In this document: piece after piece, positions 25,701-34,608 of the stretch
Numbering within the stretch: position 1 is the stretch's first letter
Layout of the letters: every line of letters starts with the position of its first letter
DNA from: CAIZGX01 sp046048875
GTDB taxonomy: Bacteria > Bacteroidota > Bacteroidia > Flavobacteriales_D > Sanyastnellaceae
Assembly (NCBI GenBank): GCA_046048875.1
Contig: JBJOFG010000001.1
Coordinates: 62,001-126,000, forward strand
DNA: 64,000 nt
Direction of reading: 5' to 3'
Notes under the pieces: generated by a model
What the model was told of the DNA's origin: nothing
Seen by the model: the letters and a program-made list of their open reading frames with translations, nothing else
Database searches by the model: none
Position numbers and translations under genes: made by a program

Positions 25701-28470
25701 CTGTTCCGATGAGGCTCCTGTAGTTTTAACAGCAGCTCAAACAGGAGGCACGTGGTCCGGTTTCGGAATTACGAATGGTGCGACAGGCGCATTTAACCCG
25801 GGCCAGGCTAACATTGGTAACAATATCATTACTTATTCGATTGGAGGTCCTTGTCCGAGCTCCGACACGCAGACTATCGTTGTCAACGATGTTCCCGATG
25901 GCACCATTACACCAGCTGGTCCATTTTGTCAATCAGACTTACCGGTTACGTTAACAGCAGCTTCTGCTGGAGGAACATGGAGTGGTGCAGGAATTAACAA
26001 CACAACAACAGGAAGTTTTGGGTCTGCAACATTAGCGGCAGACACATATGCAATTACCTACAACACTGGAGGCAGTTGTGCAAGTGATTATACTGCGACG
26101 ATAGTTGTGAATGGAAACGTTGATGCAACAATAACCCCACAGTCCAATTTATGTGCAGACGCGGCGATAATTACCCTCTCGGCTTCGGATTTAGGAGGAG
26201 TTTGGAGCGGGAACGGCATTACAGATCCTGCCGCGGGTACATTTGATCCAGCCGCAGTCATCCCAGGCCCTCAAACCATAACCTACACCATATCAGGCGC
26301 TTGTCCTGATTCAGACACTCAAAACTTTGAAGTTTACGAAGTTTTTGACGGAACAATCACCCCAGCAGGTCCGTTTTGCCAGTCGGACCTTCCAGTAACA
26401 TTAGTTGCTGCCACTTCGGGAGGCACTTGGTCTGGAACAGGAATAAACAATGCTTCTACAGGAAGTTTTGGCGCCACTACTTTAGCCTCAAATTCTTATT
26501 CGGTAACTTATACAACCGGAGGTAACTGCCCAAGAGTTTTTAATGAGACCATCGTTGTAAATTCGAATGTAGACGCTACAATTTCTAACGTAAGTCCACT
26601 GTGTTCTGATGTTGCTCCATTCAACCTAACAGCGGCAGATCCTGGTGGAACATGGAGTGGTGTTGGAATTACAGATCCCGTGTTGGGCACTTTTGATCCG
26701 AGCATAGTTGGGAATTCTACAGAGACGATTACTTATACAATAGCGGGAGCCTGCAGTAGTTCTGACACTCAAGACATAACTGTTTACGCCGTTTATGATG
26801 GAACAATCACGCCTGTAGGACCATTTTGTCAAGTAGATTTACCCATTAATCTAACGGCTGCAAGCGCAGGTGGAACTTGGAGCGGAACAGGTGTTAACGA
26901 TAGCTCTTCCGGTAATTTTGGCTCGCCATCTTTAGCTGCGAATACGTATACAATCACCTATACAACTCAAGGAAATTGCTCAGAAGCATTTACGACAACG
27001 ATTGTTGTGAACGCTAACGTTGACGCTACTATTTCTGCAGTTGCAGATGTTTGTAATGATGCGCCTGCATTTAATTTAACTTCAGTTGACGGTGGCGGAA
27101 CCTGGAGCGGACAAGGCGTGAGCGCGTCAGGAACGTTTACCCCGAATTCAGTTACACCAAACACATACACAATTACTTACTCTATTGGTGGAGCTTGTCC
27201 GGATTCGGATACACAAGACATTACAGTATTGGAAGTTCCAGACGGAACAATTACTCCTGCTGGACCATTTTGTCAAAATGCGTTACCGCAAACAATTCTT
27301 GCCGCAAGCACTGGCGGAACATGGAGCGGAACAGGAATAACCAACGCAGCAACAGGATCTTTCGGTGCAGTGAATACACCCGCAGGGAATTATACCATTA
27401 ATTACACCACCCCAGGGCAGTGTTCTCAGGTTTTTACCGAGGTCGTTCAGGTTATTGAAAATATAGACGCCTCTGTGGCTAATGCTGGTCCGTTCTGCGC
27501 AGACGATGCTCCTTTTAATTTGACTTCAGCAAGTCCAGGCGGCACTTGGAGTGGAACTGGAGCAATTACAGCCGGAGGACAAATTTCTCCGAGTGTATTG
27601 GGCCCCGGAACTTACACATTTAACTACGATATAGACAACAACGGATGCTTGAGCAGCGACAGCGTTCAGGTAGTTGTAAACGCCCTTCCGCAGCCGAGTT
27701 TTACCGCCAGTTCATATGACGGGTGCTCACCTCTATCTGTGACGTTTACAAACACCTCGAATCCTTTAGGAAGTAATTGTGTATGGTATATAGACGGCAC
27801 GCCAGCAGGAAATGGAAACACGTTTAGTGAAGTTTTCACAGGAAGTTCTTGTGCTGACATTGGAATTTTGATTACGGACGGAAATGGTTGCAGCCAAAGC
27901 ATCACGCAAACAGATTTAGTTTGCGTAAATCCCAACCCGTCAGCATCTTTCACTTGGTCTCCTTTGGAGCCGATGCTCGGTGGGGTTGTAAATTTTGAAA
28001 ACACCTCAATAGGCGGGACAATTTTTTCGTGGGACATTAACGGTCAAAGTGCATCTGGAGAGAGCGTAACCTACAATGTGCCATCTGGAATAGCTGAAGA
28101 ATTTCAGGCCTGCTTGCAAGTTGAAGGTGCTGGGGGATGCTTAGATTCACAATGTTACACAGTGGTCGTGAGTAGTGAATCGTTTGTCTTTGTTCCTAAC
28201 TCGTTTACACCGGATGCCGATGGAACGAACGATGTATTTGCACCGGTTATTGCAGGGCTTACGAGCGGTTACGAATATTCGATGAGAATATACACGCGAT
28301 GGGGTGAGGTAATATTTGAGACCAATGACCCATCAGAAGTATGGACTGGCAATGTCCATAATGGAAATTATTATGCTCAACCCGATGCTTATGTTTACGA
28401 AATCACGCTTCAGTTGAGGGCAGGTGAAGTTCCATTTAGGAAGGTCGGTTCAGTAATTCTAATTCGATAA
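22798..28470 (+). CDS. Giant T9SS-exported surface protein with 13 tandem 75-residue modules and CHU_C C-terminal domain
   Basis: 1890 residues. The start is a TTG directly before KKYILFFAVIFFAAVSIRSYGQG, a good signal peptide; no ATG lies between it and the in-frame stop at 22783. Residues about 25-170 form a binding-module-like N-domain, and 170-500 hold Ig/PKD-like beta-sandwich repeats (TWTGPNGFTATGQNVTI). Residues 659-1631 are thirteen modules of 75 residues (one of 73) alternating between two types, each with a G-x-x-C near the front and a GGxC towards the end, so probable disulfides. After two PKD-like domains comes the gliding-motility-associated C-terminal domain (VPNSFTPDADGTNDVF to the final VILIR) that directs type IX secretion, type B. 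Likely a stalk-like adhesin or sheath protein. A shorter paralogue follows 57 bp later. Confidence 0.9.
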   Translation: MKKYILFFAVIFFAAVSIRSYGQGTNCLGATPLCSSVTTTFPATIGGTVPAGNNYGCLGSQPNPSWFTLTVGTSGVISINQTAACDQDIAIWGPFSTLSAACAGLTAAPVYCNFSAAANNSFTLPGSPTTGQIYIMLFTNFGGCTGNVSITEAAGGGSLSCVPVCGVTASNLGPYCSGTTITLNATTANGATAYTWTGPNGFTATGQNVTIPNCNATMAGVYTVTATGAATCSGSTTVVVNPTPTMNPTVTSPVCIGSPITLCSGAPAGALVAWTGPAYANLNPCPTIPSATAAMSGNYTVTVLQNGCQSQQIIPVVVTPAPTVTATPSSSYCSGSTVPAVNFTGNPANATFTWTNNQPSIGLAASGSGGVPSFTATNSTANPIVATVSVVPHLGSCNGTASNFTITVNPVPALTTPASNVYCEGSQFPGVNWGASAGSTISWTNSNPAIGLPASGTGNIPAFTTSQVTNQTIATITATPSQGNCVGTPVSFTITVNNAPSATINDVGPFCSNAGFQTLTAATPGGVWSGPGIINTTSGLFNPLTAGANTHTITYTLNLPNQCPASDVTQIQVISVPVANAGVNQSVCQGQTVNLSGSFTNSNTGNETFAWTPTTNLTNTTTLTPTYTANSTQTYTLTVTSGICSSTDNVVITMLPQSNATINAAGPYCADVAPVVLTAGQTGGTWSGTGITNASTGAFNPALANVGPNIITYSIGGSCPSTDTETIMIYAVPNGAITPAGPYCQSALPVTLTAATPGGTWSGTGINNASTGSFGSTTLAANTYAITYTTSGNCPRTFNQNIVVNASTNATINAAGPFCQDDAAVILTAAQTGGTWSGPGITNASTGAFNPANTTAVNNTITYSIGGPCPSSDTQVIVVNSVPDGTITPAGPFCQSDLPITLTAASTGGTWSGTGINNTSTGSFGSTTLAANSYTVTYNTGGNCAQTFTETIVVNANTNATISPAGPYCSDEAPVVLTAAQTGGTWSGFGITNGATGAFNPGQANIGNNIITYSIGGPCPSSDTQTIVVNDVPDGTITPAGPFCQSDLPVTLTAASAGGTWSGAGINNTTTGSFGSATLAADTYAITYNTGGSCASDYTATIVVNGNVDATITPQSNLCADAAIITLSASDLGGVWSGNGITDPAAGTFDPAAVIPGPQTITYTISGACPDSDTQNFEVYEVFDGTITPAGPFCQSDLPVTLVAATSGGTWSGTGINNASTGSFGATTLASNSYSVTYTTGGNCPRVFNETIVVNSNVDATISNVSPLCSDVAPFNLTAADPGGTWSGVGITDPVLGTFDPSIVGNSTETITYTIAGACSSSDTQDITVYAVYDGTITPVGPFCQVDLPINLTAASAGGTWSGTGVNDSSSGNFGSPSLAANTYTITYTTQGNCSEAFTTTIVVNANVDATISAVADVCNDAPAFNLTSVDGGGTWSGQGVSASGTFTPNSVTPNTYTITYSIGGACPDSDTQDITVLEVPDGTITPAGPFCQNALPQTILAASTGGTWSGTGITNAATGSFGAVNTPAGNYTINYTTPGQCSQVFTEVVQVIENIDASVANAGPFCADDAPFNLTSASPGGTWSGTGAITAGGQISPSVLGPGTYTFNYDIDNNGCLSSDSVQVVVNALPQPSFTASSYDGCSPLSVTFTNTSNPLGSNCVWYIDGTPAGNGNTFSEVFTGSSCADIGILITDGNGCSQSITQTDLVCVNPNPSASFTWSPLEPMLGGVVNFENTSIGGTIFSWDINGQSASGESVTYNVPSGIAEEFQACLQVEGAGGCLDSQCYTVVVSSESFVFVPNSFTPDADGTNDVFAPVIAGLTSGYEYSMRIYTRWGEVIFETNDPSEVWTGNVHNGNYYAQPDAYVYEITLQLRAGEVPFRKVGSVILIR
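24772..27690 (+). repeat. Tandem A/B module array, 13 units of 225 bp (one of 219 bp)
   Basis: Unit starts lie at 24772, 24997, 25222, 25447, 25672, 25897, 26122, 26347, 26572, 26797, 27022, 27241 and 27466. Odd units (type A) run like NATINAAGPYC...ITYSIGGxCPSSDT; even units (type B) like DGTITPAGPFCQSDLP...GSFGSxTLAA. The repeating block is thus about 450 bp. The last units drift from the consensus. Confidence 0.95.
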
Positions 28471-28511
28471 AAATTCAAAAAAGGAATTACATCGTTCTCG
28501 CAACTATTTTG

Positions 28512-28519
28512 TACTTTTG
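28512..28519 (+). promoter_or_regulatory. Predicted -7 element for the second giant surface protein
   Basis: TACTTTTG matches TAnnTTTG. Its position only 8 bp before the ATG at 28528 favours the GTG at 28576 as the true start. Confidence 0.45.
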
Positions 28520-28527
28520 TTAGTCTT

Positions 28528-31500
28528 ATGTTCATAAGGGAGAAATTCCTTAAGTCCAGACCAAAACCTACAGTTGTGAAAAAACATTTACTTATTGCTT
28601 TAGCAGTCTTGTTATCCGTTGCCGCAAAGGCGCAACCAGGACCAACAACCTACACCTTAAATCCACAGCCAATCAATGGTCAATATCCCACAGGAATGGT
28701 TGTTACTATGTGTTTTACAATGACCGGTTTCGGGGGTTGTGGATCGGCCGAGTGGTTTGAGGGTTTCGATTTAAATCTTGGTCCGGGATGGACAAACGTA
28801 ACACCAGTTACACCTCCAGCGGATTGCGGTGGAACAGCAGGTGGCGGTCAGGGTTGGATTTGGATGGTTACTAATAATACGGCGGTTGGCCCAGTGGGTC
28901 CAGGTTATTTTTATGAAGGCCCAACGGGACCAATTGATGGGAACGCTTCAAACGACTGGGGAGATGCAGGAAATTGCACTTGGAGTTTTTGTGTGAATCT
29001 TACTGTAGCAAACTCACCAGCAGCGGGTAATTTGGCCGTTGCAGTTTCTCCAGCATCTGATGGATATTGGGGAAGTTGGGGAGGTAATGGATGCGATTAT
29101 GCAAATCCAATTACGGTTTTACCCCCGTCTACAACTATATCGGGTGTTCCTATTTGTGCAGTAACCGCCTCGAATACCAGCACGAACGCTAACAATTGTG
29201 CAGGGGCAACAGTTACACTTGCCGCGTCCAATGCATTCGGCGCAACCAACTATACGTGGTCTGGACCGAATGGATATACAGCGACTGGTCAATCGGTGAC
29301 AATTCCATCTGCTCAAGTAGCGAACGCTGGAGTATACACTGTTACTGCTACAGGAGCTGCTACATGTTCAGGATCAACAACAGTTGTTGTTAACCCCGTT
29401 CCTCAACTGAACGCGACAACAAATAGTCCTGTCTGTGTTTGTAATCCATTGACATTAAGCTCAGGCTTAACGCCAACTCCTGGTTTGCTAGTTGCTTGGA
29501 CCGGTCCGGCCTATGCTTCGTTGAGTGCGAATCCAACGATTAACTGTCCTCAAGTAACCAATAGCGGAACTTACACCGTAACTGCGCTGCAGGCGGGTTG
29601 TCAAGCACAACAAACAGTATCTGTATTGGTAAGCCCAACCCCAACCGCGGTAGTTAGCCCTGGAGGCACATACAGTGTTTGTTCAGGTGCGACAATCCCA
29701 ACACAAACAATTACAGGATCTCCTGCAAACGCTGTCTTGGGATGGACGAATACACAGCCAAGCATTGGAATTCCCGCAACTGGAGTAGGCACAATCCCTT
29801 CATTTACAGCAACGAATAATACTGCAGCTTCAATTACTTCTGTTATTACAGTAACTCCAACACTCGGAACCTGTGTAGGAACACCAAGCACAATTAATAT
29901 AACCGTAGGCCCGAGCCCTACGATTATAGAACCTGTCTCAAACCTTTATTGTGACGGAGCCACATTTGCAGGAGTTAACTGGGGCGCAACTCCATCAAGC
30001 ACGGTTGTCAATTGGACAAATGATAACACGAGTTCGGGCTTACCAGCATCGGGTCAAGGAAATATTGGAAGTTTTGTCTTGAACAACCCAACGTTAAGCC
30101 AAGCACTTTCAACTTTCACAGCCACGCCATCGGTTGGAACCTGCATTGGAACACCTGTAACTTTTACTGTTACAGTAGCTGGAAACGGAGACGCAACAAT
30201 TACCGATATTGGCCCTCTTTGTTCTGATGTTGGACCACAAATGATTATCGCAGCCGATCCTACCGGAACTTGGTCGGGCCCTGGTATAGTTAGCACAGCT
30301 GGGAACACCTCTGTATTTGACCCAACTGTTGTAGGTCCTGGAGTACATTCTATTTATTATAGTATTGCTGGACAATGCGGAGGAACAGATGGTACGCAGA
30401 TCGAAGTAGTAAATGTTCCTGCAGCCTTTGCAGGACTTGATTTCAGTATTTGTGAAGGAGTTGATTCTGTTATGGTTGGTTCGTTTACAAATTCAAACAC
30501 AGGCACGGAACAATACTCTTGGTCTCCGGCTACAAATCTCAGCGATGCAACAATTTCATCACCAACTCTAACTGCAACTGCAACTACGACATATACACTA
30601 ACAGTTAACTCGGGAATTTGTGCTTCAAGTGATGATATTGTTGTTACTGTAGTTCCTCAAAGCGATGCCACAATAGTTGCCTCTGGCCCTTATTGTGCTG
30701 ATGCGCCAGTGGCTCAATTAACGTCTCTCGAAACAGGGGGAACTTGGACAGGAAATGGAATAACGAACTTGAATAATGGCACTTTTGACCCTGGCATAGC
30801 AACACCGGGGACACATACTATTACTTACTCGATTGGTGGTTTTTGTCCTTCAACAGATACGGAAGACTTCGTTGTTTGGGACGTGCCAGACGGTACCATT
30901 ACTCCAGCTGGACCATTTTGTCAAGCGGAATTACCGGTGACTTTAACAGCGGCAAGTCCAGGCGGAACTTGGTCTGGAACAGGAATTAATAATGCTGCTT
31001 CTGGAAGTTTCGGAAGCGCAACGACCGCAGCCAATTCTTATCTGATTAACTACAATACAGGCGGAAATTGCCCACGTGATTTTACCGCAACAATAGTTGT
31101 AAATAACAATTCAGACGCAACGATTAATGCAATAGCGGATATTTGTAACGATGCTCCTGCAATCACCTTAACGGCAGCGCAAGGTGGTGGAACTTGGACA
31201 GGACAAGGTGTTTCTGCTGCTGGTAGCTTTAATCCGGTTGGATTAGCACCTGGGACGTATACAATGACTTATGATATTGGCGGTGCATGTCCAGATTCAG
31301 ATACACAAGATGTTGTTGTCCTTGCTGTACCAGACGGAACTATTACACCTGCCGGGCCATTCTGTCAAGATGCTTTACCACAAACCCTTACTGCTGCATC
31401 TGCAGGAGGTACTTGGAGTGGCACGGGTATAAACAACGCTGCGAGTGGAGCATTCGGCAGTTCCAACCTGGCAGCAGGAAACTACACCGTTACTTACACG

Positions 31501-32562
31501 ACCACGGGCGTTTGTCCTCACGCTTTCACAGAGTCAATTCAGGTAATAGAAAACCTCGATGCGACAATCACAGCAGCCGGTCCATTTTGTGAAAACGCAG
31601 CTGCTCAAACCCTTACCGCAGCCAGCCCAGGAGGGGTATGGACTGGAACAGGAGCGATAACTGCAGGGGGTCAAATTTCACCAACAACTCTCGGAGCAGG
31701 AACGTATACGTTCAGTTACGATTTGAATAACAACGGATGCTTGAGTTCCGACAACGTGCAAGTGACCATTAACGCATTGCCGATTCCTAGTTTCACAACT
31801 AGCGCGACAACAGGCTGTTCACCGCTTTCAGTAAGCTTCACAAACACGTCTAATCCACTGGGAAGTAATTGTGTTTGGTACCTCGATGGTGCGCCGGTAG
31901 GAAGTGGAAATACATTTACGAATTTGTTTGAAGGTAGTTCTTGTTCTGATATTGGAATTATGATTACTGATGCTGCAGGATGCAGTGCCACCATCACCCA
32001 GAACGACGCAGTGTGCGTAGTGTCGAACCCTTCTGCATCTTTTTCTTGGACACCATCAGAGCCAACATCAGGCAGCACAGTGTTTTTTGACAACGCCTCT
32101 TTAGGGGGAGTAACATACAACTGGACAATTGATGGAACGGAATACACATCTGAGAATGTCACCTTCCCAATTCCAAGTAGTGTGGGAGAAACGTTCGAAG
32201 CGTGTTTAGAAGTTGTTGGAACAGGAGGTTGCATGGACGCGCAGTGTTATACCGTTAGCGTGAGCACAAGTTCATACGTTTATGTACCGAATTCATTCAC
32301 GCCAGACGGAGATGGTAACAACGATGTATTTGCTCCAGTTGTGACAGGCCTGTCAAGTACATCGCGATACAGCTTCCGAATCTTTAATCGCTGGGGAGAT
32401 TTAATTTTCGAAACGCAAAACCCTGAAGACGTTTGGACAGGAGATGTAAATGGAGGAACGCACTTCGCAGAAGATGGTGCATACGTCTATGAAATAAAGA
32501 TTCAATTTAATTCAGGAGAAGAGCCGTTTAAGAGAATGGGAACTGTTGTCCTCGTTCGCTAA
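28528..32562 (+). CDS. Large T9SS-exported surface protein, shorter paralogue with five modules
   Basis: 1344 residues if the ATG is used. A GTG at 28576 (before KKHLLIALAVLLSVAAKAQ) gives a more normal signal peptide and leaves room for the promoter, so I prefer it (1328 residues). The N-domain (WFEGFDLNLGPGW, WGSWGGNGCDYANPITV) differs from that of the first protein, but the Ig-like part (YTWSGPNGYTATGQ, VAWTGPAYASLS) and everything after it are clearly homologous. Residues 713-1085 hold five modules in the order A-B-A-B-A. The tail has PKD-like domains and the CHU_C domain (VPNSFTPDGDGNNDVF, ending VVLVR), which makes it a type B T9SS substrate. Its stop overlaps the convergent gene by 4 bp. 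Confidence 0.9.
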   Translation: MFIREKFLKSRPKPTVVKKHLLIALAVLLSVAAKAQPGPTTYTLNPQPINGQYPTGMVVTMCFTMTGFGGCGSAEWFEGFDLNLGPGWTNVTPVTPPADCGGTAGGGQGWIWMVTNNTAVGPVGPGYFYEGPTGPIDGNASNDWGDAGNCTWSFCVNLTVANSPAAGNLAVAVSPASDGYWGSWGGNGCDYANPITVLPPSTTISGVPICAVTASNTSTNANNCAGATVTLAASNAFGATNYTWSGPNGYTATGQSVTIPSAQVANAGVYTVTATGAATCSGSTTVVVNPVPQLNATTNSPVCVCNPLTLSSGLTPTPGLLVAWTGPAYASLSANPTINCPQVTNSGTYTVTALQAGCQAQQTVSVLVSPTPTAVVSPGGTYSVCSGATIPTQTITGSPANAVLGWTNTQPSIGIPATGVGTIPSFTATNNTAASITSVITVTPTLGTCVGTPSTINITVGPSPTIIEPVSNLYCDGATFAGVNWGATPSSTVVNWTNDNTSSGLPASGQGNIGSFVLNNPTLSQALSTFTATPSVGTCIGTPVTFTVTVAGNGDATITDIGPLCSDVGPQMIIAADPTGTWSGPGIVSTAGNTSVFDPTVVGPGVHSIYYSIAGQCGGTDGTQIEVVNVPAAFAGLDFSICEGVDSVMVGSFTNSNTGTEQYSWSPATNLSDATISSPTLTATATTTYTLTVNSGICASSDDIVVTVVPQSDATIVASGPYCADAPVAQLTSLETGGTWTGNGITNLNNGTFDPGIATPGTHTITYSIGGFCPSTDTEDFVVWDVPDGTITPAGPFCQAELPVTLTAASPGGTWSGTGINNAASGSFGSATTAANSYLINYNTGGNCPRDFTATIVVNNNSDATINAIADICNDAPAITLTAAQGGGTWTGQGVSAAGSFNPVGLAPGTYTMTYDIGGACPDSDTQDVVVLAVPDGTITPAGPFCQDALPQTLTAASAGGTWSGTGINNAASGAFGSSNLAAGNYTVTYTTTGVCPHAFTESIQVIENLDATITAAGPFCENAAAQTLTAASPGGVWTGTGAITAGGQISPTTLGAGTYTFSYDLNNNGCLSSDNVQVTINALPIPSFTTSATTGCSPLSVSFTNTSNPLGSNCVWYLDGAPVGSGNTFTNLFEGSSCSDIGIMITDAAGCSATITQNDAVCVVSNPSASFSWTPSEPTSGSTVFFDNASLGGVTYNWTIDGTEYTSENVTFPIPSSVGETFEACLEVVGTGGCMDAQCYTVSVSTSSYVYVPNSFTPDGDGNNDVFAPVVTGLSSTSRYSFRIFNRWGDLIFETQNPEDVWTGDVNGGTHFAEDGAYVYEIKIQFNSGEEPFKRMGTVVLVR
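30664..31782 (+). repeat. Five-unit A/B module array in the second paralogue
   Basis: Units begin at 30664, 30889, 31114, 31333 and 31558 (225, 225, 219, 225, 225 bp). The third has the same 219-bp short form as the eleventh unit of the first array, and the last two match its final two units, so the arrays align at their 3' ends. Confidence 0.93.
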
Positions 32563-34541
32563 CGAATCAAACATACAAAACCGCGAAATTCACGAGCTTC
32601 ACCGTTCGTGAATTTTGCTTTTATTAGGTAGCTATAAATTCCCTCAGGAGCGAAATAATCTCCGTTTCTTACTTCACCCAACCACGGGGTGTCTAGATTG
32701 TTGCTCGAAAAAACAACTTCCCCCCATCGGTTGTAAACGATAGCTTCAATTTCTGTCCAACCGTTAATTTCAGGGTTCCAAACGTCGTTAATACCATCGT
32801 TGTTCGGAGTGAATGAATTCGGTATATACACATAGATGTTGCAATCATCGAATTCCATATTCCAATTGCGCGAAACTGTTTCACATGCATTCGAAACCGT
32901 AACGGAATAATTTCCCGACTCAAAAAAAGGATGCGCGGAAAGTTCAGTTCCGTCAAACCACATGAAGTATTCTGCGGTTGGAGAAGCTGCGGTTAGAACA
33001 ACGGTATCTCCCAGGCAATAAGTGTAATTATTTCCAATAGGGATGACAATTGGATCCAAATAGGAGACATAAATTGAATCAGAAACAGTGCAAACACCAT
33101 CGGAAAATGAGACTGTGAGCAGTCCAGGAGAATTTGCAGTATAGTTGGAAGAAAGTGTGCTCCCGTTCCAAGTGAGCGGGCTATTGAATGAAAAACTTAA
33201 AGTTTCTCCCGTGCAAAGGGTCGTGTCCGGGCCTAAATCGACTATAGGAGGCTGCACAAGCGTGACAAAAGCACTGTCAAGAATTGGGCAGCCGTTGTAG
33301 AAATAAGTCCCGTAAATCATTCCTGAAGAGGAAATAGGAAGTGTGCTGCTTGTTGTGCCGTTTCCCCAAAGAACGCTTTGATTTGTTTCATAAGAATACG
33401 GTTGGTCGGCACACACGGTAATATCTGGACCTAAGTTCCAATTTGGAAGAGTAACGATAGAAACATTGACCACGTCGGTTAAGGAACATCCGTTAAGCGT
33501 CGCAGTAACTTGATAGTTCCCTGAATTTTGAACGCTGTAGTTCGCGGTATTCGGCCCGTTAAGCCACTGCACAGTATTGAAATTACCGGTAGCCAATAAA
33601 TCAGCAGTTCCATCGGGACAAATAACAGTATCGTTTCCTGCGAAAACAGAGACCTCTAAAGGAGAAACAACAAAATCGAATGATCCAGATGCCGTATTCC
33701 CGCATGCGTCGTTAACATAGCCAGCTAAATCTGAAATAGAGAGGGTGTAGTTTCCGGGAGGCAGATTGCCGAGCGTTGGAATAAGGGTTACCGACGAATT
33801 TCCTGGAGAGTTCGGAGCGGGAAGTTGAATTGAATTGATTGTGACGTTTCCTGAAGGGCCTGTTAATTGAAAATCGACGGGTTGAATAGACGTGGTCACA
33901 ATGTTCTCATCGAATTCTACGATGACCCCTGGATTGCTGCAATCCGTTGAAACATTTAGAATAGAAGGATTAATATCATCGAAGAGAGATGCTGTAGAGT
34001 TTGAAAAATCAATGGTGTACCCACTTGAACTATTCGACCAGTTCATAACCACCAAGGCATAGGTCTGACCTGCCACTACATTTAAATCTGCGTTGAAAGC
34101 GGGACCGTTTAAATCACCGGGACCGTTCGAGTTTCCCGAACCCCCATTGGCAGTTGAGATCCCCGTAGGCCCTGAACCAAAAAATAGACCGTAAGAGTTA
34201 CAACTTACTTCGGGAGAGGTTCCATTCATGATACCCGCGCAACCATTGTTTGTTATGTTGAACATGCCCCAATCATAGTCGGCGTCAATATCAGAGGGGT
34301 CTAGTATAAACCCCATGTTTCCTGATTGTGTAACTGTAAATGTATACCACATGGAACTGGTCTCAGTGCCGTTGTTGCAAGCGCCAGTGGGTTCGAAAAC
34401 TGTCCCGAAAGTTGAAGTGGCATTTGCTTCCGTGTAGACATCTTCACATAACTGAATTGCCCCGTTGCAGTCGCTTACGCTTTGCGCGCACAAGCATGCT
34501 GCAAAAAGAAATAGCGTAAAAAATAAAGCAATGCTTTTCAT
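32559..34541 (-). CDS. T9SS type B (CHU_C) surface protein with pre-toxin-like and Ig-like domains
   Basis: 660 residues from the ATG at 34541 (MKSIALFFTLFLFAACLCAQS, signal peptide); an upstream ATG at 34652 would add 37 residues in front of the signal and run into the MBL gene. Residues 20-200 are a beta-sandwich with SMWYTFTVTQSGNMGFILDPSD, similar in style to N-domains of other CHU_C proteins. Then comes a Big_5-like domain (SIQPVDFQLTGPSGNVTI) and Ig/PKD-like repeats with regularly spaced Cys (VICPDGTADLLATGNF, TLCTGETLSFSF). The C-terminal domain (YIPNSFTPNNDGINDVW, ending CLIR) targets it to type IX export. Sixty-seven bp downstream of the MBL gene on the same strand. I cannot give a ligand. 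'Pre-toxin-like' is not supported beyond fold style; treat it as an adhesin candidate. Confidence 0.82.
   Translation of the reverse strand: MKSIALFFTLFLFAACLCAQSVSDCNGAIQLCEDVYTEANATSTFGTVFEPTGACNNGTETSSMWYTFTVTQSGNMGFILDPSDIDADYDWGMFNITNNGCAGIMNGTSPEVSCNSYGLFFGSGPTGISTANGGSGNSNGPGDLNGPAFNADLNVVAGQTYALVVMNWSNSSSGYTIDFSNSTASLFDDINPSILNVSTDCSNPGVIVEFDENIVTTSIQPVDFQLTGPSGNVTINSIQLPAPNSPGNSSVTLIPTLGNLPPGNYTLSISDLAGYVNDACGNTASGSFDFVVSPLEVSVFAGNDTVICPDGTADLLATGNFNTVQWLNGPNTANYSVQNSGNYQVTATLNGCSLTDVVNVSIVTLPNWNLGPDITVCADQPYSYETNQSVLWGNGTTSSTLPISSSGMIYGTYFYNGCPILDSAFVTLVQPPIVDLGPDTTLCTGETLSFSFNSPLTWNGSTLSSNYTANSPGLLTVSFSDGVCTVSDSIYVSYLDPIVIPIGNNYTYCLGDTVVLTAASPTAEYFMWFDGTELSAHPFFESGNYSVTVSNACETVSRNWNMEFDDCNIYVYIPNSFTPNNDGINDVWNPEINGWTEIEAIVYNRWGEVVFSSNNLDTPWLGEVRNGDYFAPEGIYSYLIKAKFTNGEAREFRGFVCLIR
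32586..32624 (+). terminator. Terminator of the second giant gene, embedded in the 3' coding end of the convergent gene
   Basis: Perfect 10-bp arms AAATTCACGA (32586-32595) and TCGTGAATTT (32606-32615), 10-nt loop, then T-rich TGCTTTT on the plus strand. It begins 24 bp after the plus-strand stop and lies inside the last codons of the minus-strand CHU_C gene. Confidence 0.6.
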
Positions 34542-34608
34542 GCGGAAACAGTTAAGGCAGGTTATGCAATTTACTGTTTTTTTTGAGGTTATGGAAGGAT
34601 GATGAATT

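Noticed and set aside
24772..27690. CRISPR-like or non-coding tandem repeat
   Set aside because: Units are 225 bp, in frame and diverge at the protein level like duplicated domains; there are no short identical repeats with unique spacers.
31716..32234. Leftward 172-codon frame
   Set aside because: Antisense to the PKD-like part of the second giant protein, caused by its biased repetitive codons.
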